Shown piece after piece: positions 50,813-59,072 of a DNA stretch of 64,000 nucleotides; position 1 is the stretch's first letter, and the number at the start of each line of letters is the position of its first letter. Both the position numbers and the translations under genes were made by a program. The notes beneath the pieces were generated by a model. It made no database searches. It was given only the letters and a program-made list of their open reading frames with translations, and was not told the DNA's origin. Origin of the DNA: Pseudomonas ovata (GTDB lineage: Bacteria; Pseudomonadota; Gammaproteobacteria; Pseudomonadales; Pseudomonadaceae); contig NZ_QFFU01000002.1 in NCBI RefSeq assembly GCF_003131185.1, positions 186,001 through 250,000 on the forward strand, in the 5' to 3' direction.

Positions 50813-52000
50813 TTACGAGTAGAAGGACGGGGTGGGGCGCTTGGCATTCAACGCCCAGTCACCCAGTTCCTGGATGCGGTAGTCCACCGGGTCGTGCAGG
50901 GTCTGGGTGCGCAGGTTGCGCCAGTAACGGTCGAAGCGCAGCGACGCATGGGTGGCCCGGGCGCCGGTGACCTCGAACAGGCGGTTGCAGATGTCCAGCC
51001 CGTGGCGGGTGGCGGCCACTTTGGCGGTGCCCACCGCCAGCGCCAGTTGCGCGCGCGCTTCAGCGCCCAGGTCATGCTCCTTGCGCCAGGCGTCGTCCAG
51101 TTGGTTGGCGGCACGCTCGATCAACAGCCGCACGCTTTCCAGTCCGACCCAGAACTCGCCGTAATGCTTGAGGATATAAGGGTCTTCCTGGCTGCTGGCG
51201 GCGTTGGAGCGAAACCAGGGCCGGCTTTCCTTGAGCGTGTACTGGCGTGCTTCGTCAAAGGCACCTTCGGCGATGCCCAGAAACAGATTGGCAAAGTGCA
51301 GTTGCGCGATCAGGGGACGCAGGCTGGCGAACGGGGTGCTCAAGGGCCCCGGATTGAGCAGCATCTCGGCGTGCTCGACCCGCACACGCTCGAAGGTGGC
51401 GCTGCCGCTGTCGGTCTGGCGTTGGCCGATATTGTCCCAGTCGTCATGCAGGCTGATGCCGGTGCGGCCGCTGGGAATGGCCGCAATCAACAGCTTGCCG
51501 CCGGCGCTTTCATCGATGGCCGAGGCAATGAGCATCTGCGAGTCGCTGGCGCCGGAGCAGAAGCTCTTTTTGCCCGAGAACTCATACCACCCCTCGAATT
51601 TGCGCAGCACCGTGCGGGTGTCCAACGGGTTAAGGGCGTTGCCCCAGAACCAGTGGTTACGCGCCGTTTGTTCGAACCATGGTTGCCACTGCTCGGGGCT
51701 GGAAAACAGCCGCACCGTGGCCAGCATCAGATGATGAAAGCCAAAGACATGGGCCAGGGAGCTGTCGACCCGGGCCACTTCGCGTACCACCTCGAAGGTA
51801 TCGTACCAACTGGCGCCCAGGCCGCCATGCTGGCGGGGAATGACCAGCGCCAACAAGCCACTGTCGCGCAATGCGTCTCGCTCGGCCTTGGGCGTGCCCC
51901 CCTTGGCATCACGCTCGACGGCGGTTTCGGCAAACCATGGCGTGAGTTCACGCACAGTCTGCAACGGGTTGGTCGGCAGGGTTTGCGGATTGAGGCTCAT
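50813..52000 (-). CDS. Acyl-CoA-dehydrogenase-fold monooxygenase (MsuC/SfnC-like)
   Basis: This 395-residue flavin monooxygenase has the acyl-CoA dehydrogenase fold: GLLALVIPRQHGGLGASWYD, FSGKKSFCSGASDSQMLIA, IGQRQTDSGSATFERV and a C-terminal RATHASLRFDRYWRNLRTQT. The length and its pairing with sfnR recall the msuC-like SfnC of the sfnECR operon, whose presumed substrate is methanesulfinate made by SfnG. The ATG at 52000 follows GGGAAGCCGCCC. A sigma-54 promoter lies 77 bp upstream, suggesting positive autoregulation of sfnC-sfnR. Confidence 0.85.
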   Translation of the reverse strand: MSLNPQTLPTNPLQTVRELTPWFAETAVERDAKGGTPKAERDALRDSGLLALVIPRQHGGLGASWYDTFEVVREVARVDSSLAHVFGFHHLMLATVRLFSSPEQWQPWFEQTARNHWFWGNALNPLDTRTVLRKFEGWYEFSGKKSFCSGASDSQMLIASAIDESAGGKLLIAAIPSGRTGISLHDDWDNIGQRQTDSGSATFERVRVEHAEMLLNPGPLSTPFASLRPLIAQLHFANLFLGIAEGAFDEARQYTLKESRPWFRSNAASSQEDPYILKHYGEFWVGLESVRLLIERAANQLDDAWRKEHDLGAEARAQLALAVGTAKVAATRHGLDICNRLFEVTGARATHASLRFDRYWRNLRTQTLHDPVDYRIQELGDWALNAKRPTPSFYS

Positions 52001-52076
52001 GGGCGGCTTCCCGGGCAGTAGGGCAGGGCGGATGGCATGGGGGATGTCCTTGGATAAAGAAGGTGCCAAGAGCAGA

Positions 52077-52091
52077 GCAAGCACTGTTCCA
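52077..52091 (-). promoter_or_regulatory. Sigma-54 promoter of the sfnC-sfnR operon
   Basis: Read on the minus strand, TGGAACAGTGCTTGC has GG and GC ten bases apart and differs from TGGCAC-N5-TTGC at one position. It is 77 bp upstream of the ATG at 52000. The 337-bp gap 52001-52337 otherwise holds only the activator site at 52175 and the promoter of the COG4315 gene. Confidence 0.75.
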
Positions 52092-52174
52092 TCTTTATCA
52101 AAGCCTTTAAAAACAAAGACTTGACGATAAATTTTGTGAGGGCAGGGTGTTGGGCGAGCTTACAAGTGTCGATA

Positions 52175-52196
52175 CGCTGTTGCTGGGTCAACAGCG
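52175..52196. promoter_or_regulatory. Upstream activator site (SfnR candidate)
   Basis: The perfect dyad CGCTGTT-GCTGGGTC-AACAGCG (7-bp arms) lies about 85 bp upstream of the sigma-54 promoter at 52077-52091. It shares CTGTTNNTGGRTCAACAG with the site at 41636-41655. Confidence 0.75.
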
Positions 52197-52337
52197 GTCG
52201 GGGTGTTGCTGCATGGACACTGCACGGCATTGGACAACCGGATGTTTTGCAGGGCTGCGGAACGATATCGGCTCCGGCCTCGTCAGAGTTTTACAACGAC
52301 CGCGTTGTATCACCCCTGTATCACTACGGAGTTGCCC

Positions 52338-52706
52338 ATGAACGTCAAGATCTGGCTCGCTGCTGCTTCTTTTGCCTTCGCCGGTGCCGCTGTTGCAGCG
52401 GACGCCATGCCAGCCATGGAAAAGAACGGCATGTTGGTCGATGCCAAAGGCATGACCCTGTACACCTTTGAGAAGGATTCGGACGGCAAGAGCGTGTGCA
52501 ACGACAAGTGCGCTGAAAACTGGCCGCCTCTCAAAGCCAGTGCCAGTGATAAGGCCAGTGGTGAATGGACCGTGATCAAGCGCGACGATGGCAGCATGCA
52601 GTGGGCCTACGACGATGACCCGCTGTACACCTACGTGATGGACAAGCAGGCCGGCGACATGACCGGTGACGGCAAGGGTGGTAACTGGAAAGTCGCCAAG
52701 CCCTGA
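52338..52706 (+). CDS. COG4315 family exported protein
   Basis: This 122-residue protein has a Sec signal peptide (MNVKIWLAAASFAFAGAAVA, cleavage near AVAADA). It carries two copies of the COG4315 repeat: MLVDAKGMTLYTFEKDSDGK with CNDKCAENWPPLKA, then WAYDDDPLYTYVMDKQAGD. The family is periplasmic or lipoprotein-like and of unknown function; this member has no lipobox cysteine at the cleavage site. The ATG at 52338 follows ACGGAGTTGCCC. It is monocistronic and is followed by a good hairpin terminator. Confidence 0.88.
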   Translation: MNVKIWLAAASFAFAGAAVAADAMPAMEKNGMLVDAKGMTLYTFEKDSDGKSVCNDKCAENWPPLKASASDKASGEWTVIKRDDGSMQWAYDDDPLYTYVMDKQAGDMTGDGKGGNWKVAKP

Positions 52707-52722
52707 TTTTTAACGCTTGGCC

Positions 52723-52752
52723 AAACCCGTTCTGCCTGCACAGGGCGGGTTT
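52723..52752 (+). terminator. Intrinsic terminator-like hairpin after the COG4315 gene
   Basis: AAACCCG (52723-52729) pairs with CGGGTTT (52746-52752). An inner CCTG/CAGG stem extends it, and the TTT of the right arm gives a short T-run. The element is 16 bases after the stop. Confidence 0.65.
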
Positions 52753-52852
52753 GATGGCGTTTAAACAAACACTGTCGCAATACCACCCCACATGCATTGA
52801 AAACTTAAATCTTCCCAACTCCACCTGTAACCCGGTAATCAGGTCAGGGGGG

Positions 52853-53563
52853 TCAAGCAGGGCGCTGATCGACCCTGTCCACACACCGGCCATTTACATA
52901 CAGTGCATCTTCCTGCACACAGTAAATTCCCAATGGCCCTTCACCGCCGCCCGTGCAGTCCAGTGCCATGACATTCCCCAGGCGCTGCGGACAGGGCAGC
53001 CGGGTATGGCCTACGCATACGCGCCAGACACCTTCTACTCCGGCAGGCTGCTGTCTGAGAATGCGTTCGCGTCCCCAGAGCACGGACTGTTCGATACGCG
53101 GGTCATCCAAGTGCTCGATGAACGTCTGCCAGCCGAGCGCGGCCGGGATGTCGGCATGCAGGACGCCGACGATGCCGTGTGCCGATTCGATTTCGATCAC
53201 CAGTGGCAGGCTTTGCAGCTTGCCAATGATCATGCCGCGCGATTCATCGGCAATATTCAGCCACCAGCGGGCGCCGTGGGCCGAGTAAGGCACCTGCGGG
53301 TGTTCCAGCCAGGCACGGATCAACATGTGTTCATGGTTGCCTTGCACCGCATGAAACCAGGGCTGGCCCAGCAGCGTCAGGCCCTCGATCACCTCAAGAC
53401 CACGGTCGATCAGGTCGCCGACGCCGATCACCCGGTCAGTGGCTTTGTCAAAGCCCAATGCTTCGAGCCCCTGCAAGAGCTCAGTGATCTTGAAATGAAT
53501 GTCGCCGACCACAAAGTCCCGGCCTTGGGTATTGCGCGGCAGTTTCAATAGCTTTGCATGCAT
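52853..53563 (-). CDS. Serine/threonine protein phosphatase-type metallophosphoesterase (PrpA-like)
   Basis: This 236-residue protein has the calcineurin-like phosphatase motifs GDIHFKITELL (GDxH), GVGDLIDRGLEVIE (GDxxDRG), VQGNHEHMLIR (GNHE), GVLHADIP and VCVGHTRLPCP. This is the PP1-like set found in bacterial PrpA/PrpB and phage lambda phosphatase, and it implies a two-metal active site. Substrates in Pseudomonas are not evident; envelope-stress signalling is a possibility from E. coli PrpA. The ATG at 53563 gives MHAKLLKLP; the longer upstream frame lacks support. Confidence 0.88.
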   Translation of the reverse strand: MHAKLLKLPRNTQGRDFVVGDIHFKITELLQGLEALGFDKATDRVIGVGDLIDRGLEVIEGLTLLGQPWFHAVQGNHEHMLIRAWLEHPQVPYSAHGARWWLNIADESRGMIIGKLQSLPLVIEIESAHGIVGVLHADIPAALGWQTFIEHLDDPRIEQSVLWGRERILRQQPAGVEGVWRVCVGHTRLPCPQRLGNVMALDCTGGGEGPLGIYCVQEDALYVNGRCVDRVDQRPA

Positions 53564-53687
53564 GGGACGGATGTTCTCGCAAAGGGCTGTGCGGTATTGG
53601 AGGGCTGAAGCAGGCAATAAATTGCACCACATGTTGCACCTTAGCCCTGGTCGCTTCAGCATGGGGCATTTTCAGGGAGGAGTATCC

Positions 53688-54563
53688 ATGCTCGCTTCAT
53701 TATTTGCCGTTCTGGCACCGGTCTTTATTGTCGCCAGTATCGGTTATGCATGGGCGCGCAATGGACAGCATTATCCGACCGATTTCATCGCCCGACTGGT
53801 CATGACCATCGGTACGCCGTCGCTGGTGCTCTCGACCTTGAGCCGTACGCGGCTCGATTCCAGCGCGTTTCTCAGCATGGCGCTGGCGTGCGTGCTGTGC
53901 ATGGCGGCCATGGCGCTGATCGGCCTTCTGGTCAGCAAGGCGTTTCGTCAGCATTGGCGCGTGCTGGTGCCGGCCTTCATGTTCCCCAATACCGGCAATA
54001 TGGGCCTGCCGATCAGCCTGTATGCTTTTGGTGACCACGGCCTGGCGCTGGCGGTGGCCTTTTTCCTGACCCTTTCGATCTTTCAGTTCACCTTGGGGCT
54101 TGCCCTGGCCGGTGGCATTGCCTCGTTCAAGGACTTGCTGCGTAACCCGATCGTGATCAGCCTGGTGCTGGCCATCCCGATCATCTTTCTCGACCTGCAA
54201 CTGCCGCGGTGGATGGTCAATACCGTCAACCTGCTGGGCGGCATGAGTATTCCGTTGATGTTGCTGACGCTCGGAGTCTCGCTGGCCAGTATTCGCTTGC
54301 ATCATGTGGCCAGCGGCATGCTGCAGGGCGGCTTGCGCATCGTGCTGGGCGCGGCGGTGGGCTGGCTGGTGGGTATGGCGCTGGACCTGGAGCCGCTGGC
54401 GCGGGCCGTGCTGGTCACCCAGTCAGCCATGCCGGTGGCGGTGTTCAACTACCTGCTGGCGGTGCGCGCCAACCAGTCGCCGGAAAAGGTCGCCAACCTG
54501 GTGATGTGCTCGACCGTGCTGTCGTTTGCCTGGCTGCCGGTGCTGCTGGCGGCGTGGATGTAA
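53688..54563 (+). CDS. Auxin efflux carrier (AEC) family transporter
   Basis: This 291-residue inner-membrane protein has about ten hydrophobic segments (LFAVLAPVFIVASIGYAWAR at the start, MFPNTGNMGLPISLYAFG in the middle with the family's NTGNMGLP motif, and VTQSAMPVAVFNYLLAVR near the end). AEC carriers export or exchange carboxylates such as malonate or malate; the substrate is unknown here. The ATG at 53688 follows GGGAGGAGTATCC. Upstream is the divergent phosphatase gene, downstream a REPIN. Confidence 0.9.
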   Translation: MLASLFAVLAPVFIVASIGYAWARNGQHYPTDFIARLVMTIGTPSLVLSTLSRTRLDSSAFLSMALACVLCMAAMALIGLLVSKAFRQHWRVLVPAFMFPNTGNMGLPISLYAFGDHGLALAVAFFLTLSIFQFTLGLALAGGIASFKDLLRNPIVISLVLAIPIIFLDLQLPRWMVNTVNLLGGMSIPLMLLTLGVSLASIRLHHVASGMLQGGLRIVLGAAVGWLVGMALDLEPLARAVLVTQSAMPVAVFNYLLAVRANQSPEKVANLVMCSTVLSFAWLPVLLAAWM

Positions 54564-54574
54564 CACAGGCACTG

Positions 54575-54696
54575 TTAGGAGCGCGCTTGCCCGCGACCGA
54601 GTGCGTAGCGCTCGCAGAAATCTCGGAAACGCTGCAAATCTACGACTGCTGCGCAGCCGGTCGCGGTGGTCCGGCATTCCGGCAAGCGCGCTCCTA
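54575..54696. repeat. REPIN-like long palindrome R4 with arm insertion
   Basis: The left arm begins TTAGGAGCGCGCTTGCCCGC (54575). The right arm is interrupted by TGGTCCGGCATTCC after CGGTCGCGG and ends at 54696. The core reads AAATCTCGGAAACGCTGCAA. The same insertion occurs, inverted, in R5. The right end supplies a TAG stop for the broken minus-strand frame next to it. Confidence 0.82.
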
Positions 54697-54902
54697 CCCC
54701 GGCCCATGCTCACTGTGCGACAGCGTCACACCGACTGACAGCAGGTTTTCGATCTGGCGCGCCGCTTCCAGCATGCGTCGAGCCGAGCATCGACCGCCGC
54801 CAAGACCCTTTCGACATCGGCACCTTGCAACGCCGGGTGTGTGGCAGGCACCTCGCTGAACGAGTGCAGTGACAACATGATGCGCACCACAAGCAGGCGC
54901 AT
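54694..54902 (-). pseudogene. Small frameshifted open frame coupled to the AraC gene
   Basis: On the minus strand an ATG at 54902 overlaps the AraC stop (TGATG). It reads MRLLVVRIMLSLHSFSEVPA onward for 58 codons to a stop at 54726. A different frame from about codon 43 reads a better protein-like end (MLEAARQIENLLSVGVTLSH) and stops at TAG 54696-54694, at the REPIN edge. A one-base deletion near 54775 would join them into a protein of about 69 residues. The homologue is unknown, and the whole call could be chance. Confidence 0.35.
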
Positions 54903-55732
54903 CAGGCCGTCACGTCAATCCGTGCCCGACCAGCGCTCTTTATAAGCTGGCGTTGATAGTCGTTGGGCGTGGTGCTGATCAGTTGCTTGAAGTCGCGCAG
55001 GAAATGCGACTGGTCGGTAAAGCCCAGATCCTGCGCCAGGTCGGAAAACGACAGCTCGAATCCGTTGCTGATGCAGCTCAATGCGGCCTGGCAACGGATG
55101 ATGCGGCAAAAGGTCTTGGGCGTCATGCCGGTGTCGTGGCGAAACTGGCGCTGCAACGTGCGCTCGGTGTAACCGCTCAGGGCCTCCAGCTGGCTGATGC
55201 GAATGTCGCCCCGGTGCGCCAGCACCTTGTCGATGACCAGGGTGGTGAGCGCCGAGGTGGTGCGTGACAGGCTGGCGGGGGCAAAGCCGTTGAACAGCGC
55301 CATCTGTTCGTCGAACTGCACCTCGCGGGTAATGCTTTCGATCATGTCCTGGGCGTTAGGCAGCAGGTCTTGCAGGTCGATTTGCTGTTCGGCCAGATCC
55401 TCGGCCAGGTTCTGGGCAAAGCCCGGTATCACGCCTGGACGAAAACGCACCCCGAAGTAACAGTGCTCGTGTAGCAAATCCACCCGCTGGGCCTTCAGCG
55501 GGGTGCCGCACAGCTTGGCACTCGGCCGGCTGGCGTCACAGTCGAACAGAATGTCGACGCAGCCATCCGGCACCGCAAAGGTCAGGTCCGAAGGCGTGGC
55601 GATGTCCAGGGCATAAAAGTGCGAAATCGCCGGGTGACGGGTGTTGATGACCCGATAACGCGATGAATTCAGCACAAACCAGGGCTGTTCGCCAAGGTCG
55701 CGCGGGGCATGGACCGGTGAGGGTGAGGTCAT
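54902..55732 (-). CDS. AraC family transcriptional regulator
   Basis: This 276-residue regulator has an N-terminal effector region (about 1-165; SDLTFAVPDGCVDILFDCDA and YFGVRFRPGVIPGF, the DUF6597-like head of AraC proteins) and a C-terminal double helix-turn-helix (about 180-265; RISQLEALSGYTERTLQRQF and LSFSDLAQDLGFTDQSHFLR). It is divergent from the cyclodeaminase-like gene and is the likely activator of that amine-oxidation cluster. The ATG at 55732 gives MTSPSPVHAPRD. The 227-bp spacer contains an ATTGC-rich stretch near 55785-55800. Confidence 0.9.
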   Translation of the reverse strand: MTSPSPVHAPRDLGEQPWFVLNSSRYRVINTRHPAISHFYALDIATPSDLTFAVPDGCVDILFDCDASRPSAKLCGTPLKAQRVDLLHEHCYFGVRFRPGVIPGFAQNLAEDLAEQQIDLQDLLPNAQDMIESITREVQFDEQMALFNGFAPASLSRTTSALTTLVIDKVLAHRGDIRISQLEALSGYTERTLQRQFRHDTGMTPKTFCRIIRCQAALSCISNGFELSFSDLAQDLGFTDQSHFLRDFKQLISTTPNDYQRQLIKSAGRARIDVTA

Positions 55733-55959
55733 GGATCTTGCACCTGAAAAGCGATCTGCACGTGAAGTCACGGTGTTCACGATTGCCATTGCATTGCAAT
55801 TAGCGCACCAGTGGCCGTCTGCTCGAACATGTCGGGTTTTTACAATACGCCCGTCAGCGGCCTCCCTAGACTCGAAATCACCTGACCCGGACAGCTCAAG
55901 GCAGGCCGAATGCGGCGCCAGAGCGGCCGCCCACTATGTCTCAGTGCTTCGAGATAAAC

Positions 55960-57099
55960 ATGACCCACAATACCAAGATCGACTTTATCTACTTGTCTGA
56001 GCAGGACATGATCCGCGCCGGGGTGACCGACATGCCTTCGTGCGTCGACACCATGGAAGAGATGTTCGGCCTGCTGTACCACGGCGACTATCGCATGGCG
56101 GGGCCGAACAACGATTCGCACGGTGCCATGGTGACCTTTCCCGAACACTCGCCGTTCCCGACCATGCCCAAGCCTACTGCCGACCGGCGCATGATGGCGA
56201 TGCCGGCGTACCTGGGCGGTAACTTCTGCACCGCCGGCGTGAAATGGTACGGCTCCAACATCGCTAACCGCGACAAGGGGCTGCCGCGCTCGATCCTGAT
56301 GTTCACCCTCAACGATCCGGACACCGGCGCGCCACTGGCGCACATGTCAGCCAACCTGTTGTCGGCCTACCGCACCGGCGCCATTCCGGGTGTCGGCGCC
56401 AGGCACCTGGCGCGCAAGGATTCCAGGGTCATCGGCCTGCTGGGGCCTGGCGTGATGGGCAAGACCTCGGTGGCCGCGTTCATGGCCGTATGCCCACAGC
56501 TCGACACGATCAAGATCAAGGCCCGTGGACAGCGCAGCCTGGATGATTTCCTGACCTGGATCGGTGTCACCTTCCCGCAGATCGTCAATGTCCAGGTGGT
56601 CGACACGCTTGAAGAAGTGGTGCGCGGCTCGGACCTGGTGACCTATTGCAGCTCTGGCGAAGTGGGCGACCCCAATGCCTATCCGATCGTGAAGCGCGAG
56701 TGGGTCAAGCCCGGTGCGTTCCTGGCAATGCCGGCCGCGTGCAACATCGACGCCGGTATGGAACAGGCCGATGTGCGCAAGGTGGTCGACAACACCGGTC
56801 TTTACCAGGCCTGGTTCCACGAGCTGCCCAAGCCTGCGCACCACTGCGTGCCGGTGATCGGCGTGCGCTTCATGGACATGATCGCCGAGGGCTCGTTGCA
56901 GCCTGAACAGGTCGAGGACATCGGCAAGATCATCGCCGGCGACGCGCCGGGCCGTTTGAACGATGAAGAAATCATTCTGATGTCGGTCGGTGGCATGCCG
57001 GTCGAGGACGTGGCCTGGGGCACGGTGGTGTACCGCAATGCCATCGAGCGCGGCATCGGCATCAAGCTGAACCTCTGGGAAACCCCGGTTCTCAGCTGA
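55960..57099 (+). CDS. Ornithine cyclodeaminase/mu-crystallin family protein (tyramine-oxidase-subunit-B-like)
   Basis: This 379-residue protein has the OCD/mu-crystallin architecture. A dimerisation part (TKIDFIYLSEQDMIRAGVTD, MEEMFGLLYHGDYRMAGP, MMAMPAYLGGNFCTAGVKWY) is followed by a Rossmann region (RVIGLLGPGVMGKTSVAAFM) and LVTYCSSGEVGDPNAYPIVK. Proteins of this type next to RidA and a DAO-type oxidase are annotated in databases as tyramine oxidase subunit B; I cannot verify the activity. The ATG at 55960 follows CGAGATAAAC; an ATG at 55936 lacks a ribosome site. It is probably NAD(P)-dependent imine or amino-acid chemistry. Confidence 0.8.
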   Translation: MTHNTKIDFIYLSEQDMIRAGVTDMPSCVDTMEEMFGLLYHGDYRMAGPNNDSHGAMVTFPEHSPFPTMPKPTADRRMMAMPAYLGGNFCTAGVKWYGSNIANRDKGLPRSILMFTLNDPDTGAPLAHMSANLLSAYRTGAIPGVGARHLARKDSRVIGLLGPGVMGKTSVAAFMAVCPQLDTIKIKARGQRSLDDFLTWIGVTFPQIVNVQVVDTLEEVVRGSDLVTYCSSGEVGDPNAYPIVKREWVKPGAFLAMPAACNIDAGMEQADVRKVVDNTGLYQAWFHELPKPAHHCVPVIGVRFMDMIAEGSLQPEQVEDIGKIIAGDAPGRLNDEEIILMSVGGMPVEDVAWGTVVYRNAIERGIGIKLNLWETPVLS

Positions 57100-57127
57100 T
57101 CGAACATTTTTCATAAGGAAATACGGC

Positions 57128-57547
57128 ATGACCCAGATCACCAAGCTCAAGACCGGTTCGAAATTCGAAGACATGGCCAGCTACTCGCGCCTGGTCGCTG
57201 TCGACAATTGGATCTTCGTGTCCAACACCGCTGGCCGCAATCCGCAAACCAAGGAAATCCCCGAAGACCTGGTCGAGCAGACCCACCAGGTGTTCGCCAA
57301 CATCGAGGCGGCACTGGCGGCAGTGGATGCCAGCCTGGCCGACGTGGTGTGCTCGCGGGTATTCATTCAGGACCCGGCCGATGTGCCACAGGTGATGGAC
57401 ATCATTGGCCAGAAGTTTCGCGGCGTCGACCCGGCCAGCACCGTGACCTGCCCGCCACTGGGCTCGACCGTCTACAAGGTCGAGCTGGAAGTGACCGCCT
57501 ACCGCGGTGCGGCACGCGCCGAAGTGACGCAGATCAGTCTCCTGTAG
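57128..57547 (+). CDS. RidA family enamine/imine deaminase-like protein
   Basis: This 139-residue protein has the YjgF/YER057c/UK114 fold: AVDNWIFVSNTAGRNPQTKE, QVFANIEAALAAVDASLADV, the active-site arginine in VVCSRVFIQDPADVP, and the final PPLGSTVYKVELEVTAYRGA. RidA proteins hydrolyse reactive enamine/imine intermediates. It is 28 bases after the cyclodeaminase-like gene and precedes an FAD amine oxidase-type gene, so it fits removal of imines formed there. The start follows AAGGAAATACGGC. Its TAG stop (57545-57547) is the first part of REPIN R5. Confidence 0.9.
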   Translation: MTQITKLKTGSKFEDMASYSRLVAVDNWIFVSNTAGRNPQTKEIPEDLVEQTHQVFANIEAALAAVDASLADVVCSRVFIQDPADVPQVMDIIGQKFRGVDPASTVTCPPLGSTVYKVELEVTAYRGAARAEVTQISLL

Positions 57548-57698
57548 GAGCGCGCTTGCCGGTATGCCGGACCACCGCGACCGAGTGCGCAGCGCTCGCA
57601 AAATCTGCGAAACGCTGCAAATTTGCGACTTTAAATCTGCGAAACGCTGCAATTTTACGACTGCTAACGCAGCCGGTCGCGGGCAAGCGCGCTCCTAC
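57544..57698. repeat. REPIN-like long palindrome R5 with arm insertion
   Basis: The left arm GTAGGAGCGCGCTTGCC is interrupted by GGTATGCCGGACCA before CCGCGACCG. The right arm (57674-57698) is intact. The core has two units containing AAATCTGCGAAACGCTGCAA. It lies between the RidA and FAD-oxidoreductase genes and overlaps the RidA stop codon. Confidence 0.85.
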
Positions 57699-57768
57699 CC
57701 CGGCTCCATGTTTGCTGCGCGATAGCGCGGCGGGTGATTTTTTACCAGTTTTCCAGAGTCATAGACCC

Positions 57769-59064
57769 ATGGCCCCTACCATTGCGCCTGTAAACACCTC
57801 CCATCCGCTGCCGGCCTCGACCACGGTGGTCATCATCGGCGGCGGCATCATCGGCCTGACGGCGGCCTTGACCCTGGCCGAGCGCAACATTCCGGTCGTG
57901 GTCCTGGAAAAAGGCCGGATTGCCGGTGAGCAGTCTTCGCGCAACCTGGGCTGGATCCGCAAGACCAGCCGCCATGCCGCCGACATTCCCCTGGCCCAGG
58001 CCGCCGACCGGCTATGGGCACAAATGCCCGAGCGGGTAGGGGTTGATGTGGGTTATCGCCAGGCCGGCATCATGTTCATCGCCCGTAACGAAGCGCAGAT
58101 GGCGATGCATGAGCAATGGCTCAAGGGTGTGGAGCCGCTGGCGCTGGGCTCGCGCCTGCTGAGCAAGCAGGAAATTGCCCAGCATGTGCCAGGCGGGCAG
58201 GGCGACTGGCTTGGCGGCATCTACACACCGTCAGACGGCCGTGCCGAACCGACGCTGGCTGCCAGCGCCATTGCCAATGCAGCGATTGCCAAGGGTGCGG
58301 TGATCATTGAGCAGTGTGCGGTGCGCACCGTGCAGACCACGGGCGGGCGGGTCAGTGGCGTGGTCACCGAGCGCGGTGAGATTCGTTGCGAGCAAGTGCT
58401 GCTGGCCGGTGGCCTATGGTCGCGCCGTTTCCTGGGCAACCTGGGCATCAACCTGCCCACGCTGCCACTGACCTGCTCGGTGCTGCGCACCCGACCCATG
58501 AATGGGCCGACTGACATTGCCGTGGGCGCGCCGGACTTTTCCTTTCGCAAGCATATCGACGGGGGCTACATCATCACCCAGCGCGGGGCACTGGACGCTT
58601 TCCTGACCCTGGATCACTTCTTGTTGGGGAGCAAATACCTGCCAGCCTTGAAGTCGCAGCGCGACTTTCTGCGAATTTCCATGGGCAAGTATTTCTTCAA
58701 GGACCTGGCCCTGGCCCGCCGCTGGAAAGCTGATGCGGTTTCGCCCTTCGAACGTGTACGCATTCAGGACCCGGCGGCCAACAATGGACTCAACGACGAG
58801 GCCATGCGTAACCTGCGGGCAGCCTGGCCGGTGTTTCAGAATGCCGAGATCGAGCAGGCATGGGCGGGGACCATTGATATAACACCGGACTCCAATCCGG
58901 TTATAGACCAGGTGTCTGCAATTCCCGGCCTGGTGCTGGCCAGTGGTTTCTCGGGCCATGGCTTCGGCACGTCGCCGGCCGCCGGTCACTTGGCTGCCGA
59001 CCTGGTGTCAGGACAGGCGCCGATCATCGACCCGGCGCCTTATCGTTTCACACGTTTTGCCTGA
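57769..59064 (+). CDS. DAO-type FAD-dependent oxidoreductase
   Basis: This 431-residue flavoprotein has the dinucleotide-binding start TTVVIIGGGIIGLTAALTLAE, a GEQSSRNLGWIRKTSRHA segment typical of amine or D-amino-acid oxidases with covalent or tightly bound FAD, and the C-terminal GLVLASGFSGHGFGTSPAAG. It should oxidise an amine or amino acid to an imine. It follows RidA and the cyclodeaminase-like gene across a REPIN (222 bp), so co-transcription is possible but not certain. The ATG at 57769 has no strong ribosome site; the substrate is unknown. Confidence 0.88.
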   Translation: MAPTIAPVNTSHPLPASTTVVIIGGGIIGLTAALTLAERNIPVVVLEKGRIAGEQSSRNLGWIRKTSRHAADIPLAQAADRLWAQMPERVGVDVGYRQAGIMFIARNEAQMAMHEQWLKGVEPLALGSRLLSKQEIAQHVPGGQGDWLGGIYTPSDGRAEPTLAASAIANAAIAKGAVIIEQCAVRTVQTTGGRVSGVVTERGEIRCEQVLLAGGLWSRRFLGNLGINLPTLPLTCSVLRTRPMNGPTDIAVGAPDFSFRKHIDGGYIITQRGALDAFLTLDHFLLGSKYLPALKSQRDFLRISMGKYFFKDLALARRWKADAVSPFERVRIQDPAANNGLNDEAMRNLRAAWPVFQNAEIEQAWAGTIDITPDSNPVIDQVSAIPGLVLASGFSGHGFGTSPAAGHLAADLVSGQAPIIDPAPYRFTRFA

Positions 59065-59072
59065 GACCAGGC

